From NCBI GenBank assembly GCA_046496745.1, contig JAWOGQ010000002.1, positions 1 to 9,167 on the forward strand: 9,167 bases of DNA, read 5' to 3'. The translations under genes were made by a program, and so were the position numbers. The DNA is from JBNJGT01 sp046496745. Lineage in GTDB: Archaea; Nanobdellota; Nanobdellia; Woesearchaeales; JACJVW01. Below are positions 1 through 7,035 of this stretch, in pieces (position 1 is the first letter of the stretch; every line of letters starts with the position of its first letter). A model generated the notes under the pieces. The model was given only the letters and a program-made list of their open reading frames with translations. It had not been told where the DNA came from and ran no database searches.

Positions 1-450
1 TACTGCCTTATAGATATAAAGGATTTTTTTGTATACAATGATAAACACGGGATGGAGAAAGGTGATGAAGTCCTTAAGACTCTTGGAAAAACAATAAAGG
101 AAAATATAAGGGCAAACGACACGGCTGTAAGGATTGGTGGGGATGAGTTCGTGATACTTCTCTCAAATGCTAGGGGTAGGGAAAGTCTCCATACAATCGA
201 ACGTATCAAGGAAGAGATGAGATCTCATGATATATATCTGCATGCTGGGGTTGCAGATTATCATACATTAGCCAAAAAGGAACCTTCAATCAGTTACGAG
301 GACATCCACAATTATGCTGATGATGCATTGCGCCATAGTAAACATACTGGAAAGACACAAAGCAAAAAAAGTCTAGGGCTTTTGGGATATCTCAAGGGCC
401 TAGTGTCATCATACAAAAAAAGAAATCTAAGAGCTAGAGCCTCTCACTGA
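1..450 (+). CDS. GGDEF-domain protein (putative diguanylate cyclase), 5'-truncated by the window edge
   Basis: The frame is open from base 1, so the ATG at 52 is internal: codons 1-17 already encode the start of the GGDEF fold (IDIKDFF...ND..G...GD). GGDEF itself is at 136-150, preceded by five residues and an RxxD inhibitory-site motif (RAND, 109-120). Near the end comes the usual ADDAL...SK..GK signature, with Lys where Arg is commoner. Retained from known cyclases are the first metal-binding Asp, the guanine-contacting Asn and Asp, and the full GGDEF. The Lys that usually follows the Phe of the DxDxFK motif is Phe here, and the usual His after Gly is Met. The family makes cyclic di-GMP from two GTP; activity here is inferred. 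The last 35 or so residues are basic and low in complexity. Any sensor domain lies outside the window. The gene ends in a 7-base tail-to-tail overlap with the TrmB-like gene. Confidence 0.9.
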   Translation, partial: YCLIDIKDFFVYNDKHGMEKGDEVLKTLGKTIKENIRANDTAVRIGGDEFVILLSNARGRESLHTIERIKEEMRSHDIYLHAGVADYHTLAKKEPSISYEDIHNYADDALRHSKHTGKTQSKKSLGLLGYLKGLVSSYKKRNLRARASH

Positions 451-1151
451 GCCTTTTTCCACATGAAATCAAAAAAACTTTTGTAGGCGGCAGCTGCTTC
501 CTTGTTCTCAATCAATACACCTTCTGGTTCAGTTGTCCAGATGATGATTGCGATCTTATCACCATAGATGTTTGTCACAACAGGGCTTTTCCTGATGCCA
601 TTGATGTAACGGTAATTTGTTTGGGGGTTCTTCTCATGGCTTCTTCCTTTACGCATGATAAGCCTTGTTTTTATACCCCTCTCTTTTTTCTTCTTCTCAA
701 ATTGTTTTGCGAAAATTGGAAGGTTCTCAGAGAATTGGCCCTCTGAACCAAATACGAAATTGTCGCTTCCGGTTGCAAGGATATCTGAGAAAATTGTCTT
801 GATACCGCGGATGCCCTTGTAGAGCTGTACCTGGCCTTCCTTTACCTGCATTTTCTCCTTTTCTTTCAGTGCTGGGAGAATCTGCCTGCAATCATCCTGC
901 TGCTCCTTCAGGAATTCGATTATACGCTCTGGGGGAGAAGGCTGAAAATACCTTACTTTACCGATTGTCACATAGCTTACCATGCCTTTTGAAGTTAGTG
1001 CCTGGAGTGCATTGTAGCAACTGCTACGGTCAAGCCTGAGAAGTTTTGCGAGCTTTCCTGCACGGCTAGAGCCTCTCTCAAGGAGCTTGAGATAAACAGA
1101 GACTTCGTTTGAACTGAATCCGATGCGCCTGAGAGTGTTCCTTATTTCCAT
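444..1151 (-). CDS. TrmB-family transcriptional regulator
   Basis: A 235-residue protein. The N-terminal winged helix-turn-helix (about residues 1-75) has the family's opening (IRNTLRRIGFSSNEVSVYL) and a recognition helix around RSSCYNALQAL. A charged helical linker follows (about 75-105), then a C-terminal TrmB-type effector domain (about 106-235) with the typical LYKGIRGIKTIFSDIL start. TrmB proteins are archaeal regulators that often sense sugars or other small molecules; the ligand here is unknown. I chose the ATG at 1151 rather than the in-frame TTG at 1166, because a TATA element (1171-1180) is centred about 25 bases upstream of this ATG, which fits leaderless initiation. It is transcribed divergently from the unknown gene at 1240, so it may control that gene or itself. 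Its 3' end overlaps the GGDEF gene by 7 bases. Confidence 0.9.
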   Translation of the reverse strand: MEIRNTLRRIGFSSNEVSVYLKLLERGSSRAGKLAKLLRLDRSSCYNALQALTSKGMVSYVTIGKVRYFQPSPPERIIEFLKEQQDDCRQILPALKEKEKMQVKEGQVQLYKGIRGIKTIFSDILATGSDNFVFGSEGQFSENLPIFAKQFEKKKKERGIKTRLIMRKGRSHEKNPQTNYRYINGIRKSPVVTNIYGDKIAIIIWTTEPEGVLIENKEAAAAYKSFFDFMWKKAQ

Positions 1152-1170
1152 ATCAGGAAGGGACAATAAC

Positions 1171-1180
1171 TAATATTTAA
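1171..1180 (-). promoter_or_regulatory. TATA box of the TrmB-like gene
   Basis: On the minus strand this reads TTAAATATTA, centred about 25 bases upstream of the ATG at 1151. That is the archaeal TATA position for a leaderless transcript starting at the start codon, and it favours this ATG over the upstream TTG. Confidence 0.6.
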
Positions 1181-1203
1181 TGTTGTTTATTTTTCTTCAA
1201 CAT
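1180..1203. promoter_or_regulatory. Candidate operator: inverted repeat in the divergent promoter
   Basis: The arms ATGTTG (1180-1185) and CAACAT (1198-1203) are perfect inverted repeats with a 12-base T-rich spacer. The centre is almost midway between the two diverging TATA boxes. A site for the adjacent TrmB-like regulator would fit this position, but six-base arms can arise by chance and the sequence does not match an operator I know. Confidence 0.25.
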
Positions 1204-1204
1204 A

Positions 1205-1214
1205 TTTATTTAAA
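1205..1214 (+). promoter_or_regulatory. TATA box of the unknown gene at 1240
   Basis: TTTATTTAAA is centred about 30 bases upstream of the ATG at 1240, predicting a transcript with a leader of no more than a few bases. The in-frame ATG at 1180 lies upstream of this element, so it is an unlikely start. Confidence 0.55.
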
Positions 1215-1239
1215 AAGTCATAATCTCCTTTTTGACAAG

Positions 1240-1758
1240 ATGAAATACGTACTGATAAACGGAACCGAGGATGAAAGAAAAGAATTGATTGATGAGTTGC
1301 ATTCGATAGAATACGAAAGACGAAAGTCATTTCATGAGAGAATGCTGTATACCATTGATGACACGGCAAGGCATGCTGAAAGCCTGGATGAACAGCTTGC
1401 ACTACAGGAGAAATGGGAAAAGGAAGTACCTGAATTCATAACAGATATAGTGATGAATGGATCTTGCGAAGAGAAAGTGATGCAAGCCCTGGCAGAGAAT
1501 AAGAGCATTAATGGCCACAGGCATTATCTTGATGATTGTGACTGTGATTATGTTCTCTCAATGGGAAAGGTCTCGCCAAGATTGAGTGCACTACAAGAGA
1601 AGGTATACAAAAAGAATGATGTGTCGGTCCTGGATATAAGTGATGTGCAAGACAAGGCGCAATACATCATGGAACTGATTCTAGCTGCCCCAAGGTCTTA
1701 CCAAGTTCCTCAAGCAGAGTTCCATACTGGGACCAGTTACCAGAGCGGGATGCATTGA
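1240..1758 (+). CDS. Hypothetical protein, 172 residues, family not recognised
   Basis: I do not recognise this protein. The start at 1240 (MKYVLINGTEDERKEL) is preferred over the in-frame ATG at 1180, because a TATA element sits about 30 bases before 1240 and the extra 20 residues would span that promoter. A short beta-strand-like opening (KYVLING) is followed by a mostly helical, acidic and charged body. Residues 92-104 form a His/Asp/Cys-rich stretch (GHRHYLDDCDCDY) that could bind a metal, though this is only a composition argument. There is no signal peptide or membrane segment. It is divergent from the TrmB-like gene, a common arrangement for a regulator and its target. The last 30 or so residues (from 143) are encoded antisense to the C-terminus of the UPF0182 gene. 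That tail (rich in Ser, Gln, Tyr, Gly) may be read-through beyond an ancestral stop. Confidence 0.7.
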   Translation: MKYVLINGTEDERKELIDELHSIEYERRKSFHERMLYTIDDTARHAESLDEQLALQEKWEKEVPEFITDIVMNGSCEEKVMQALAENKSINGHRHYLDDCDCDYVLSMGKVSPRLSALQEKVYKKNDVSVLDISDVQDKAQYIMELILAAPRSYQVPQAEFHTGTSYQSGMH

Positions 1759-4333
1759 CCATTGAGTTATAGAGGTTGTTTGCCTTCCCGATCAGGTTGG
1801 TATCAATCGCTTCTTCTGGTTCTTTTGTCTCACCGAATAATGCATTGAGGGCCTGACCCAGGGTCTGTTCCATGACAACCCTTTCTCCATCTGAGACAAG
1901 GATTCGCTTTAGTTCCGGAAGCTGTCCGGTCTCTGCCTGGATATAGAGAGGCTCTATGTAAAGGAGGCTGTCACCAATGGGTATCACAAGGAGGTTTCCA
2001 CGTGTGACCTGGGAACCACGCTGGGACCAGAGTGTGAGCTGTTCTGATATCTCAGAGTCCTGGTCGAATTTTGCCTCTATCTGAAGCGGGCCAAAGACAA
2101 GCTTGTCTTTTGGAAACCGGTAAAGGATAAGCTTTCCATAATTCTCTCCTTCAGAGAGGCCTCCAAGCCAACCGATCATATTATCCTTACGGATTGGTGT
2201 GTATGTATTGAGGAGTACGAACTGAACTGAATCTTCTCCGGGAAGCTGCATTATGTTGTAGTATGGTTCAACCTGGACACGCTGTCCTGTGCCGTATATC
2301 TCGGAAGGGATCTCCCAGGCATCCTCTTTATTGTAGAAAACACCAGGGTTTTCCATGTGGTAATCCTGATACATCTTTGACTGTATCCTGAAAAGGTCAA
2401 CAGGGTATCTTACATGCTCTCTTAAACCTTCATCCATATCTGAGATGGGTGTAAATGTGCTTGGAAAGATATTATTATAGGTCTGTATCAAAGGATCTTT
2501 TTCATCTGTGATGTAGTAAGTGATATCTCCATCATAAGCATCCACTACTATCTTCAAGGAATTCCTTATATAATTGAATCCGTTATGGGTCGCTGAATAT
2601 GGAAAGCGGTTATGTACGGTGTATCCATCAACAATCCATTTGAGACGGCCTTCATGGATGACAATATAAGGGTCATTGTCCAATCTGATGAAGGGTGTTA
2701 TGGTCTTGATCCGATCGACGATATTCTTCCTGTACATGACACGTGTATCCTCATCAACATTTGAGGACAGGAGTATACGGAAATCAGTGAAACGTAATGC
2801 GAAAAGCACTTTCTTGAAGAAACTGTCCAGTCTTATGCCTCCTTTACCATCATAATTGATGTATTCGTTGGATTCTCCTTTGGGATAATCGAATTCATCT
2901 ACTTTTGAATTCACGAGGACATAAGGATTATCATTCTCACCATAATATATCTGAGGCTTTTCCATCCTGATATTAGTATCATTTACAGTATAAACAGGAG
3001 GTATGTCCTTTATCATATACTCGGGAAGGCCTGATTCGGTAACCTTGTTTACAGGACTCATGACTACTCCATAACCGTGCGTGTATACCATATGCAGATT
3101 GACCCAGGTCTTCGCATTATCTGCAATCTTGTCCTGGTCCATTTCACGGGCAGATATCAAGACTTGTCTCTCTTTACCGCCGATATTGTAGCGATCTATA
3201 TCAATGTTTGACAAGTCATAATAAAGCCGTATCTCCTGTGTCTGCTGATATGTGCTTTTAAGAGGGCGAAGATCAAGCACCCTGACGTTATCAATGGTCT
3301 CAGGGTTCTTGTCAATCTTTTCCCTTGTGAGGTTATATGTCATGTTATAATCAAAAGTGGAGACCTCATCAAGTCCATAAGCATGCGGGGTATAATTTAT
3401 GTTATGGCTTATGTAGGGTCTTTCAAGTGTCAGTTCATTTGGTGATACGCGAATTTCCTGTACTGCAAGTGGCAGAACGGAGAGCCCTATAAAAGATAGT
3501 ATGAAATAGCCAAGGACTGTATAGAGGAGGATATGCTTTTTCTCAAAGACTTTCTTTGACAGGGTCCAGACTATGAAAAGTACAGAAATGATGCCTGCTG
3601 CAATCATTAAAGCTTTCAGGACAGGGATGACAACAAATACATCGGTGTATCCTGCGCCTGTGACCACTCCTCCCTGTGAATATACTACAGAGAACTGCGA
3701 TAGATAATTCTTGACTGCGATAAGGACAAAGAAAAGCGCAACCAAGACTGCAAGGTGGGTATATGCCTTATTCTTGACTGATTTCAACAAACGCTTGAAA
3801 TCCGGACGTATGACAGTTCCGTCAGGGTTGACCTGTGTCTTGAATGTCTTCTCAATTATTACCCTGAAATAGATGAAAGCGACAAAGAGTCCTGCAAGGA
3901 CTATGATAAACTGTAGGTATGTAACAAAAAGAGATAGTACTGGTAATGAGAACAGGTAATATGCCACATCTTTCATGAAGATTGGATCTGTAAGGCCAAA
4001 GGATGATTGGTTCAGGTACTGCTGGACAAGAAGCCAGATGTTGGGAGCAGTCATGCCTAAAAGGACAGAAACAAGGGCCATTACTGCGTAGATGTACCTG
4101 CCATGCTTTCTGAGGCCTGCAATGCGCACATTTATGAAAGTGAATATAAAGAAAGTGGCCGCTACCAGGAAAAACAGGAAGATCTTTGTCTTTAGACCAA
4201 TAAGAAATATTTCAGAGAAACCAAGGGCTGAGAACCACCAGTAATCAGTTATAAGCCCTGCGATCTGCGTGCTGAATATGACAAGGATGATGAATATTGC
4301 AAGAAGGATCGGTCCAAGACTTGGTTTTACCAT
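1667..4333 (-). CDS. UPF0182 family (COG1615) large membrane protein
   Basis: An 888-residue membrane protein of unknown function. About seven hydrophobic segments fill the first 295 residues; in this protein's numbering they lie near 6-28, 45-70, 80-103, 125-160, 190-210, 233-258 and 268-290. A large soluble region of about 590 residues follows, probably outside the cell. Family signatures include SPNELTLERPYI and AYGLDEVSTFDYN just after the last helix, then YTHGYGVVMSPVN and GLPEYMIKDIPP. The C-terminus has the usual short helical end (residues about 855-885). Length and organisation match the family, so the gene looks intact. The ATG at 4333 is chosen over the TTG at 4348, because a TATA element lies 26 bases upstream of it. 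It follows scpA by only 31 bases but has its own promoter. Its last 92 bases overlap the unknown gene on the other strand. Confidence 0.92.
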   Translation of the reverse strand: MVKPSLGPILLAIFIILVIFSTQIAGLITDYWWFSALGFSEIFLIGLKTKIFLFFLVAATFFIFTFINVRIAGLRKHGRYIYAVMALVSVLLGMTAPNIWLLVQQYLNQSSFGLTDPIFMKDVAYYLFSLPVLSLFVTYLQFIIVLAGLFVAFIYFRVIIEKTFKTQVNPDGTVIRPDFKRLLKSVKNKAYTHLAVLVALFFVLIAVKNYLSQFSVVYSQGGVVTGAGYTDVFVVIPVLKALMIAAGIISVLFIVWTLSKKVFEKKHILLYTVLGYFILSFIGLSVLPLAVQEIRVSPNELTLERPYISHNINYTPHAYGLDEVSTFDYNMTYNLTREKIDKNPETIDNVRVLDLRPLKSTYQQTQEIRLYYDLSNIDIDRYNIGGKERQVLISAREMDQDKIADNAKTWVNLHMVYTHGYGVVMSPVNKVTESGLPEYMIKDIPPVYTVNDTNIRMEKPQIYYGENDNPYVLVNSKVDEFDYPKGESNEYINYDGKGGIRLDSFFKKVLFALRFTDFRILLSSNVDEDTRVMYRKNIVDRIKTITPFIRLDNDPYIVIHEGRLKWIVDGYTVHNRFPYSATHNGFNYIRNSLKIVVDAYDGDITYYITDEKDPLIQTYNNIFPSTFTPISDMDEGLREHVRYPVDLFRIQSKMYQDYHMENPGVFYNKEDAWEIPSEIYGTGQRVQVEPYYNIMQLPGEDSVQFVLLNTYTPIRKDNMIGWLGGLSEGENYGKLILYRFPKDKLVFGPLQIEAKFDQDSEISEQLTLWSQRGSQVTRGNLLVIPIGDSLLYIEPLYIQAETGQLPELKRILVSDGERVVMEQTLGQALNALFGETKEPEEAIDTNLIGKANNLYNSMVNASRSGNWSQYGTLLEELGKTLGQLESVP

Positions 4334-4354
4334 GTGAAAGCAAAACAAGGGCTA

Positions 4355-4363
4355 TTATTTAAA
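4355..4363 (-). promoter_or_regulatory. TATA box of the UPF0182 gene
   Basis: The minus strand reads TTTAAATAA, centred 26 bases upstream of the ATG at 4333. It lies in the short gap immediately after the scpA stop codon (4365-4367), so the UPF0182 gene can be transcribed independently of scpA. Confidence 0.6.
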
Positions 4364-4364
4364 A

Positions 4365-5126
4365 CTATGGACTTAACTCTTTTGCCACCTGGCGTTTTGC
4401 TGAGTAGAGATGGATGTCAATGTCTGCAAGATGCTCTTCCTGCTCCAGATTGACTTTCTGGAGGTTCTCAAGATGAAGGAGAGGAATAAAGGTATGGATC
4501 TTGTCCATCCTTTCATTTGAAGGTACAAGCTGTGAGAATGTAAGTTTCTCCTTGGTCTGCTTGTAATGGCTATTGACCTTCTTGTATACCTTGTTTATCT
4601 GATCAGAGAGGTCTACTGTCTTTCTTGGTTGCATGACCCTCTCTTCTTCCCGGGGCATTGCGTTTATGACACGCCTCCTGCGTACTTCCAAAGCCTGATC
4701 AAGCGCCTCCATAAGATCGTATATGGAGACCTTTCGTTTTCTAGGCTGAGGGGTTCTGGGGATCAGGGTATGTCGCTCCTTCTCTGTGACCTGGCCGGGT
4801 ATGTGGAAGTCAGAGGCGATGTCCTCATAGAATTCTTCCTCTGTCATCTCAGAAGCATTTATGATCCGGTCGATCTCCAGCATATCCTCACTGAGGAACC
4901 TGCTGGACTTGATTTTCAAAAGGACTGCTGCAGCAAGAACAACCTTTCCTGAAACCCTGAAATCATGGCGTTCAAGCTGTTTGACTGCATCAATATACAT
5001 CTGTGAAAGGCGGGAGACGTCAATATCCCAGGGGTTCATATCCTCCTTTTTCACCAGATCCTGAAGGATATTCTGCCAGGTGATCTCATTCTCATTCACC
5101 AGAATCTCATATATGCGTTCGTGCAT
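4365..5126 (-). CDS. scpA: Segregation and condensation protein A
   Basis: ScpA is the kleisin subunit that bridges SMC head domains in the chromosome-organising condensin complex. This 253-residue protein has the N-terminal SMC-binding part (residues about 14-80, with the NPWDIDVSRL..MY motif and a helix ending AAAVLLKIKSSRFL), and a linker. The archaeal-type basic segment comes next (about 125-152: PRTPQPRKRKVSIYDLMEAL, then EVRRRR). The C-terminal winged helix (about 190-245) has the typical FIPLLHLENLQKVNLEQEE run. Length is normal for the family. The ATG at 5126 has a TATA element about 26 bases upstream and no Shine-Dalgarno motif. The usual partners smc and scpB are not in this window. 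Confidence 0.93.
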   Translation of the reverse strand: MHERIYEILVNENEITWQNILQDLVKKEDMNPWDIDVSRLSQMYIDAVKQLERHDFRVSGKVVLAAAVLLKIKSSRFLSEDMLEIDRIINASEMTEEEFYEDIASDFHIPGQVTEKERHTLIPRTPQPRKRKVSIYDLMEALDQALEVRRRRVINAMPREEERVMQPRKTVDLSDQINKVYKKVNSHYKQTKEKLTFSQLVPSNERMDKIHTFIPLLHLENLQKVNLEQEEHLADIDIHLYSAKRQVAKELSP

Positions 5127-5148
5127 GTAATATCCCTTTTGTTATAAC

Positions 5149-5156
5149 TATATAAA
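5149..5156 (-). promoter_or_regulatory. TATA box of scpA
   Basis: The minus strand reads TTTATATA, centred 26-27 bases upstream of the scpA ATG at 5126. It is the best TATA match in the window. Confidence 0.7.
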
Positions 5157-5213
5157 TTTTTGTATACTAGTGGCCTCACATAGTGCCCACTAATGGTGAA
5201 CTTAGAAGTGCTT

Positions 5214-5315
5214 TTAAGGTTTTTGGCAGTCATACATCTTACTTATGACTTCTTCAGGGAAAAAGCTGACCAGATCTCGATATGAACCTTTAAAATCAAA
5301 TTTTGTATTGACCAT
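5214..5315 (-). CDS. Possible small protein, 33 residues
   Basis: In the 233-base gap between dihydroorotase and scpA, an ATG at 5315 opens a 33-codon frame ending TAA. It begins MVNTKFDFKGSYRDLVSFF and ends EEVISKMYDCQKP. Two AT-rich elements lie upstream: TATATA at 5342-5348, centred about 30 bases away, and TTTATAAA at 5331-5338. The composition is ordinary protein-like, with alternating hydrophobic and charged residues. A shorter frame on the plus strand (5193-5285, 30 codons) uses the same codon phase, so one is the shadow of the other; the minus version has the better promoter. I recognise no family, and a frame this short can occur by chance. Confidence 0.3.
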   Translation of the reverse strand: MVNTKFDFKGSYRDLVSFFPEEVISKMYDCQKP

Positions 5316-5330
5316 AAGAAAGAATAATGA

Positions 5331-5348
5331 TTTATAAAGGTTATATAT
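5331..5348 (-). promoter_or_regulatory. AT-rich TATA-like elements downstream of pyrC
   Basis: Two TATA-like motifs lie side by side on the minus strand (TATATA at 5342-5348 and TTTATAAA at 5331-5338), just after the pyrC stop. They could start transcription of the small frame at 5315 or of an untranslated RNA running toward scpA. Confidence 0.35.
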
Positions 5349-5359
5349 TGGCAGTAGAG

Positions 5360-6628
5360 TTAATAGGTCCTTCCTATGGTTTTTGGGATACCAGGAAAGC
5401 GCATGCCTTCAAAGGGTGACCAGCCAGCCTTGGTCTTGAGCATGTTTCGCTCAAGGACAGTTGGAGTCATGTCAAGCACAGTGAAAGAGCCCTGGTAACC
5501 TTCTTTTATCATGCCAAACCTTTCTTCTGTGAATTGGTTCATGAATCTGCCGGGATTATAAGCGGTGATTCTTGCGATGTCTTGTGGGGTGAAATCATGC
5601 TCTTCCATGAGCCAGGCGGCAACCATCCCATAGGTGTCCAGTTGAGGAGTTCCGGAGGTTCCATCAAGACAACTTAGCCTTTGGCATTCGGAAATATTCT
5701 CACTTCTTAGCTTAAGATAGTGTTCTTCACTGCCGAAATTCTTGAATTTCTCATCAAGGGTGTGTGGCGCGTGATCGGTTGCAAGCATGTCGATTGTACC
5801 ATCGCGGAGCGCTTCAATCAAGGAATGACGATCACTTTTTGATTGTATTGCAGGATTTGCCTGGACATAGGGCCATAATTCAGGTTGTTTTTCCAGGAGG
5901 TCTGAGTCATAGATTAGATGAAGAGGAGATACTTCCACCAAACATGCGTTCTTCTTTTTGTATTCCCTTATCCGGTCAAGATCTGCCAGGGACCAATGAC
6001 AAATCTTCAGTTTGATATCGTACTTTTGAGCAATGGGAAGGATGTAATCCAGGGCTTGTGTCACGCAGGAGGCTGGCCTTCTTTTCTGATGTGTTGATTC
6101 ATCCTTGTGTGCCATGAGGATATCATAATCCTCCAGATGGACACTAACATGCTTGTTCTTGTATCTTGCAAGTGTCTCATCTAACTTCTGTTTATCTCTA
6201 AAAAACAAGTCTCCTACTGATGGACCTGTGAATAGCTTGTAGGGAACATTCTCGTTGATTGGAGATGTGTCCGGACCAATCGCGACATAGTTAATGAACA
6301 GGACTGGTCCTTTTGATGCTTTTTTATGCCATGAAAGCTGCTTTGATGTTGTAAGGGGAGATGGTGTGTTTGGCATGACTCCTGCAGCTACAACCCCTCC
6401 ATTGATTGCGGCTCTTGCTGCGGTATGGTAGGTTTCCTTGTAATCCTGTTTTCCGGTCTCATCCTGGCGGGCGTGGATATGGCAATCTATCATACCAGGG
6501 AATATAAGACTTTCAAATGAATGATCAGGTTTTCCGAAATAACCAATGCTTTTTATGATTCCTTCCTCAACCTTGACCTGTCCTTCAAAAAGGCCATCGT
6601 GATTAACAAATCTTCCTTCTATAATCAT
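5360..6628 (-). CDS. pyrC: Dihydroorotase
   Basis: This is the amidohydrolase that interconverts N-carbamoyl-L-aspartate and L-dihydroorotate, step three of UMP synthesis. All metal and active-site positions are visible in the 422 residues: the HxH pair His50/His52 in DCHIHAR, the substrate-binding Asn in MPNTPS (about 87), the Lys to be carbamylated (Lys131 in YKLFTG), His164 in SVHLED, His211 in KICHWS, and Asp285 in ATDHAPH. An NPGR signature follows near 358. Allantoinase and hydantoinase relatives share this fold, but the motifs and the position directly behind dihydroorotate dehydrogenase favour dihydroorotase. The start codon overlaps the stop of the upstream pyrD frame (ATGA, 6625-6628). 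With no Shine-Dalgarno sequence, this suggests translational coupling in a pyrD-pyrC operon. The enzyme should be cytoplasmic and intact. Confidence 0.93.
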   Translation of the reverse strand: MIIEGRFVNHDGLFEGQVKVEEGIIKSIGYFGKPDHSFESLIFPGMIDCHIHARQDETGKQDYKETYHTAARAAINGGVVAAGVMPNTPSPLTTSKQLSWHKKASKGPVLFINYVAIGPDTSPINENVPYKLFTGPSVGDLFFRDKQKLDETLARYKNKHVSVHLEDYDILMAHKDESTHQKRRPASCVTQALDYILPIAQKYDIKLKICHWSLADLDRIREYKKKNACLVEVSPLHLIYDSDLLEKQPELWPYVQANPAIQSKSDRHSLIEALRDGTIDMLATDHAPHTLDEKFKNFGSEEHYLKLRSENISECQRLSCLDGTSGTPQLDTYGMVAAWLMEEHDFTPQDIARITAYNPGRFMNQFTEERFGMIKEGYQGSFTVLDMTPTVLERNMLKTKAGWSPFEGMRFPGIPKTIGRTY

Positions 6629-7035
6629 TTTTCCAACACCGAATTGTAAACGTCTTCAAATCGTTCTTTTGCCATCTTATCCATCATTCCTGTGTACCAT
6701 TCACGAAGTATCACCTTATCGCCCAATTTCCTGCTTTCCTCAATGTCTTGGTATGAACTAATGCCTCCAACATGGATTATCCTGAGCGGAGAACCCTGCT
6801 CAATTATCTCTTTTTTTGCTTTTGTGATCTCTTCATATGCGAATGCCCTGATAGGTTTACCGCTAACCCCTCCTCCATATAAAGTGGTGTATACTTGAAA
6901 AAGTTTTTGCTCTTTTTTGTCTATATCAATAGACTCATAGTCATTCTGTGTATTGACACCCACTAAACCATCTATTCCTGCATCTGTCATGAAACGTATT
7001 GTATGGGCTGTCTTGCCAAAAGAAGCAAGCTTCAC
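6625..7035 (-). CDS. pyrD: Dihydroorotate dehydrogenase, C-terminal part (second frame of a split pyrD)
   Basis: These 136 residues are the second half of a dihydroorotate dehydrogenase barrel. The opening VKLA (Lys of the PVFVKLAP-type strand), the VNTQ strand end, GGGVSGKPIR (residues 54-63), HVGGISS (88-94) and WYTGMM (113-118) match the FMN-phosphate-binding end of class 2 enzymes. The nominal start at 7035 is a GTG overlapping the stop of the N-terminal frame (GTGA). However, the frame is open upstream to 7095 and encodes TLSGRKVPLF, the strand normally joined to VKLA. So the GTG is probably not a natural protein start. A purine-rich AGGAAGG lies about 16 bases before it, too far for a normal Shine-Dalgarno site. 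Alone, this piece lacks the catalytic residue and much of the FMN pocket. Confidence 0.85.
   Translation of the reverse strand: MKLASFGKTAHTIRFMTDAGIDGLVGVNTQNDYESIDIDKKEQKLFQVYTTLYGGGVSGKPIRAFAYEEITKAKKEIIEQGSPLRIIHVGGISSYQDIEESRKLGDKVILREWYTGMMDKMAKERFEDVYNSVLEK

Noticed and set aside
433..1077. A 13-base direct repeat (GCTAGAGCCTCTC at 433-445 and 1065-1077) near both ends of the TrmB gene.
   Set aside because: Both copies lie inside coding sequence, there is no transposase or target-site structure, and one exact 13-base match in 9 kb is expected by chance.
1164..1166. TTG start for the TrmB-like protein, five codons upstream.
   Set aside because: No Shine-Dalgarno motif, and the TATA element would be only about 10 bases away; the ATG at 1151 fits the promoter spacing.
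4566..5064. Plus-strand frames opposite scpA.
   Set aside because: They lie antisense to a well-conserved gene, have no promoter of their own and show no recognisable domain.
5193..5285. A 30-codon plus-strand frame in the gap upstream of scpA.
   Set aside because: It uses the same codon phase as the minus-strand 33-codon frame, so it is likely its shadow; its promoter is weaker.
5200..5340. Possible C/D box RNA in the pyrC-scpA gap.
   Set aside because: Only partial matches to the C box and scattered CTGA sequences; no proper C-D'-C'-D spacing on either strand.
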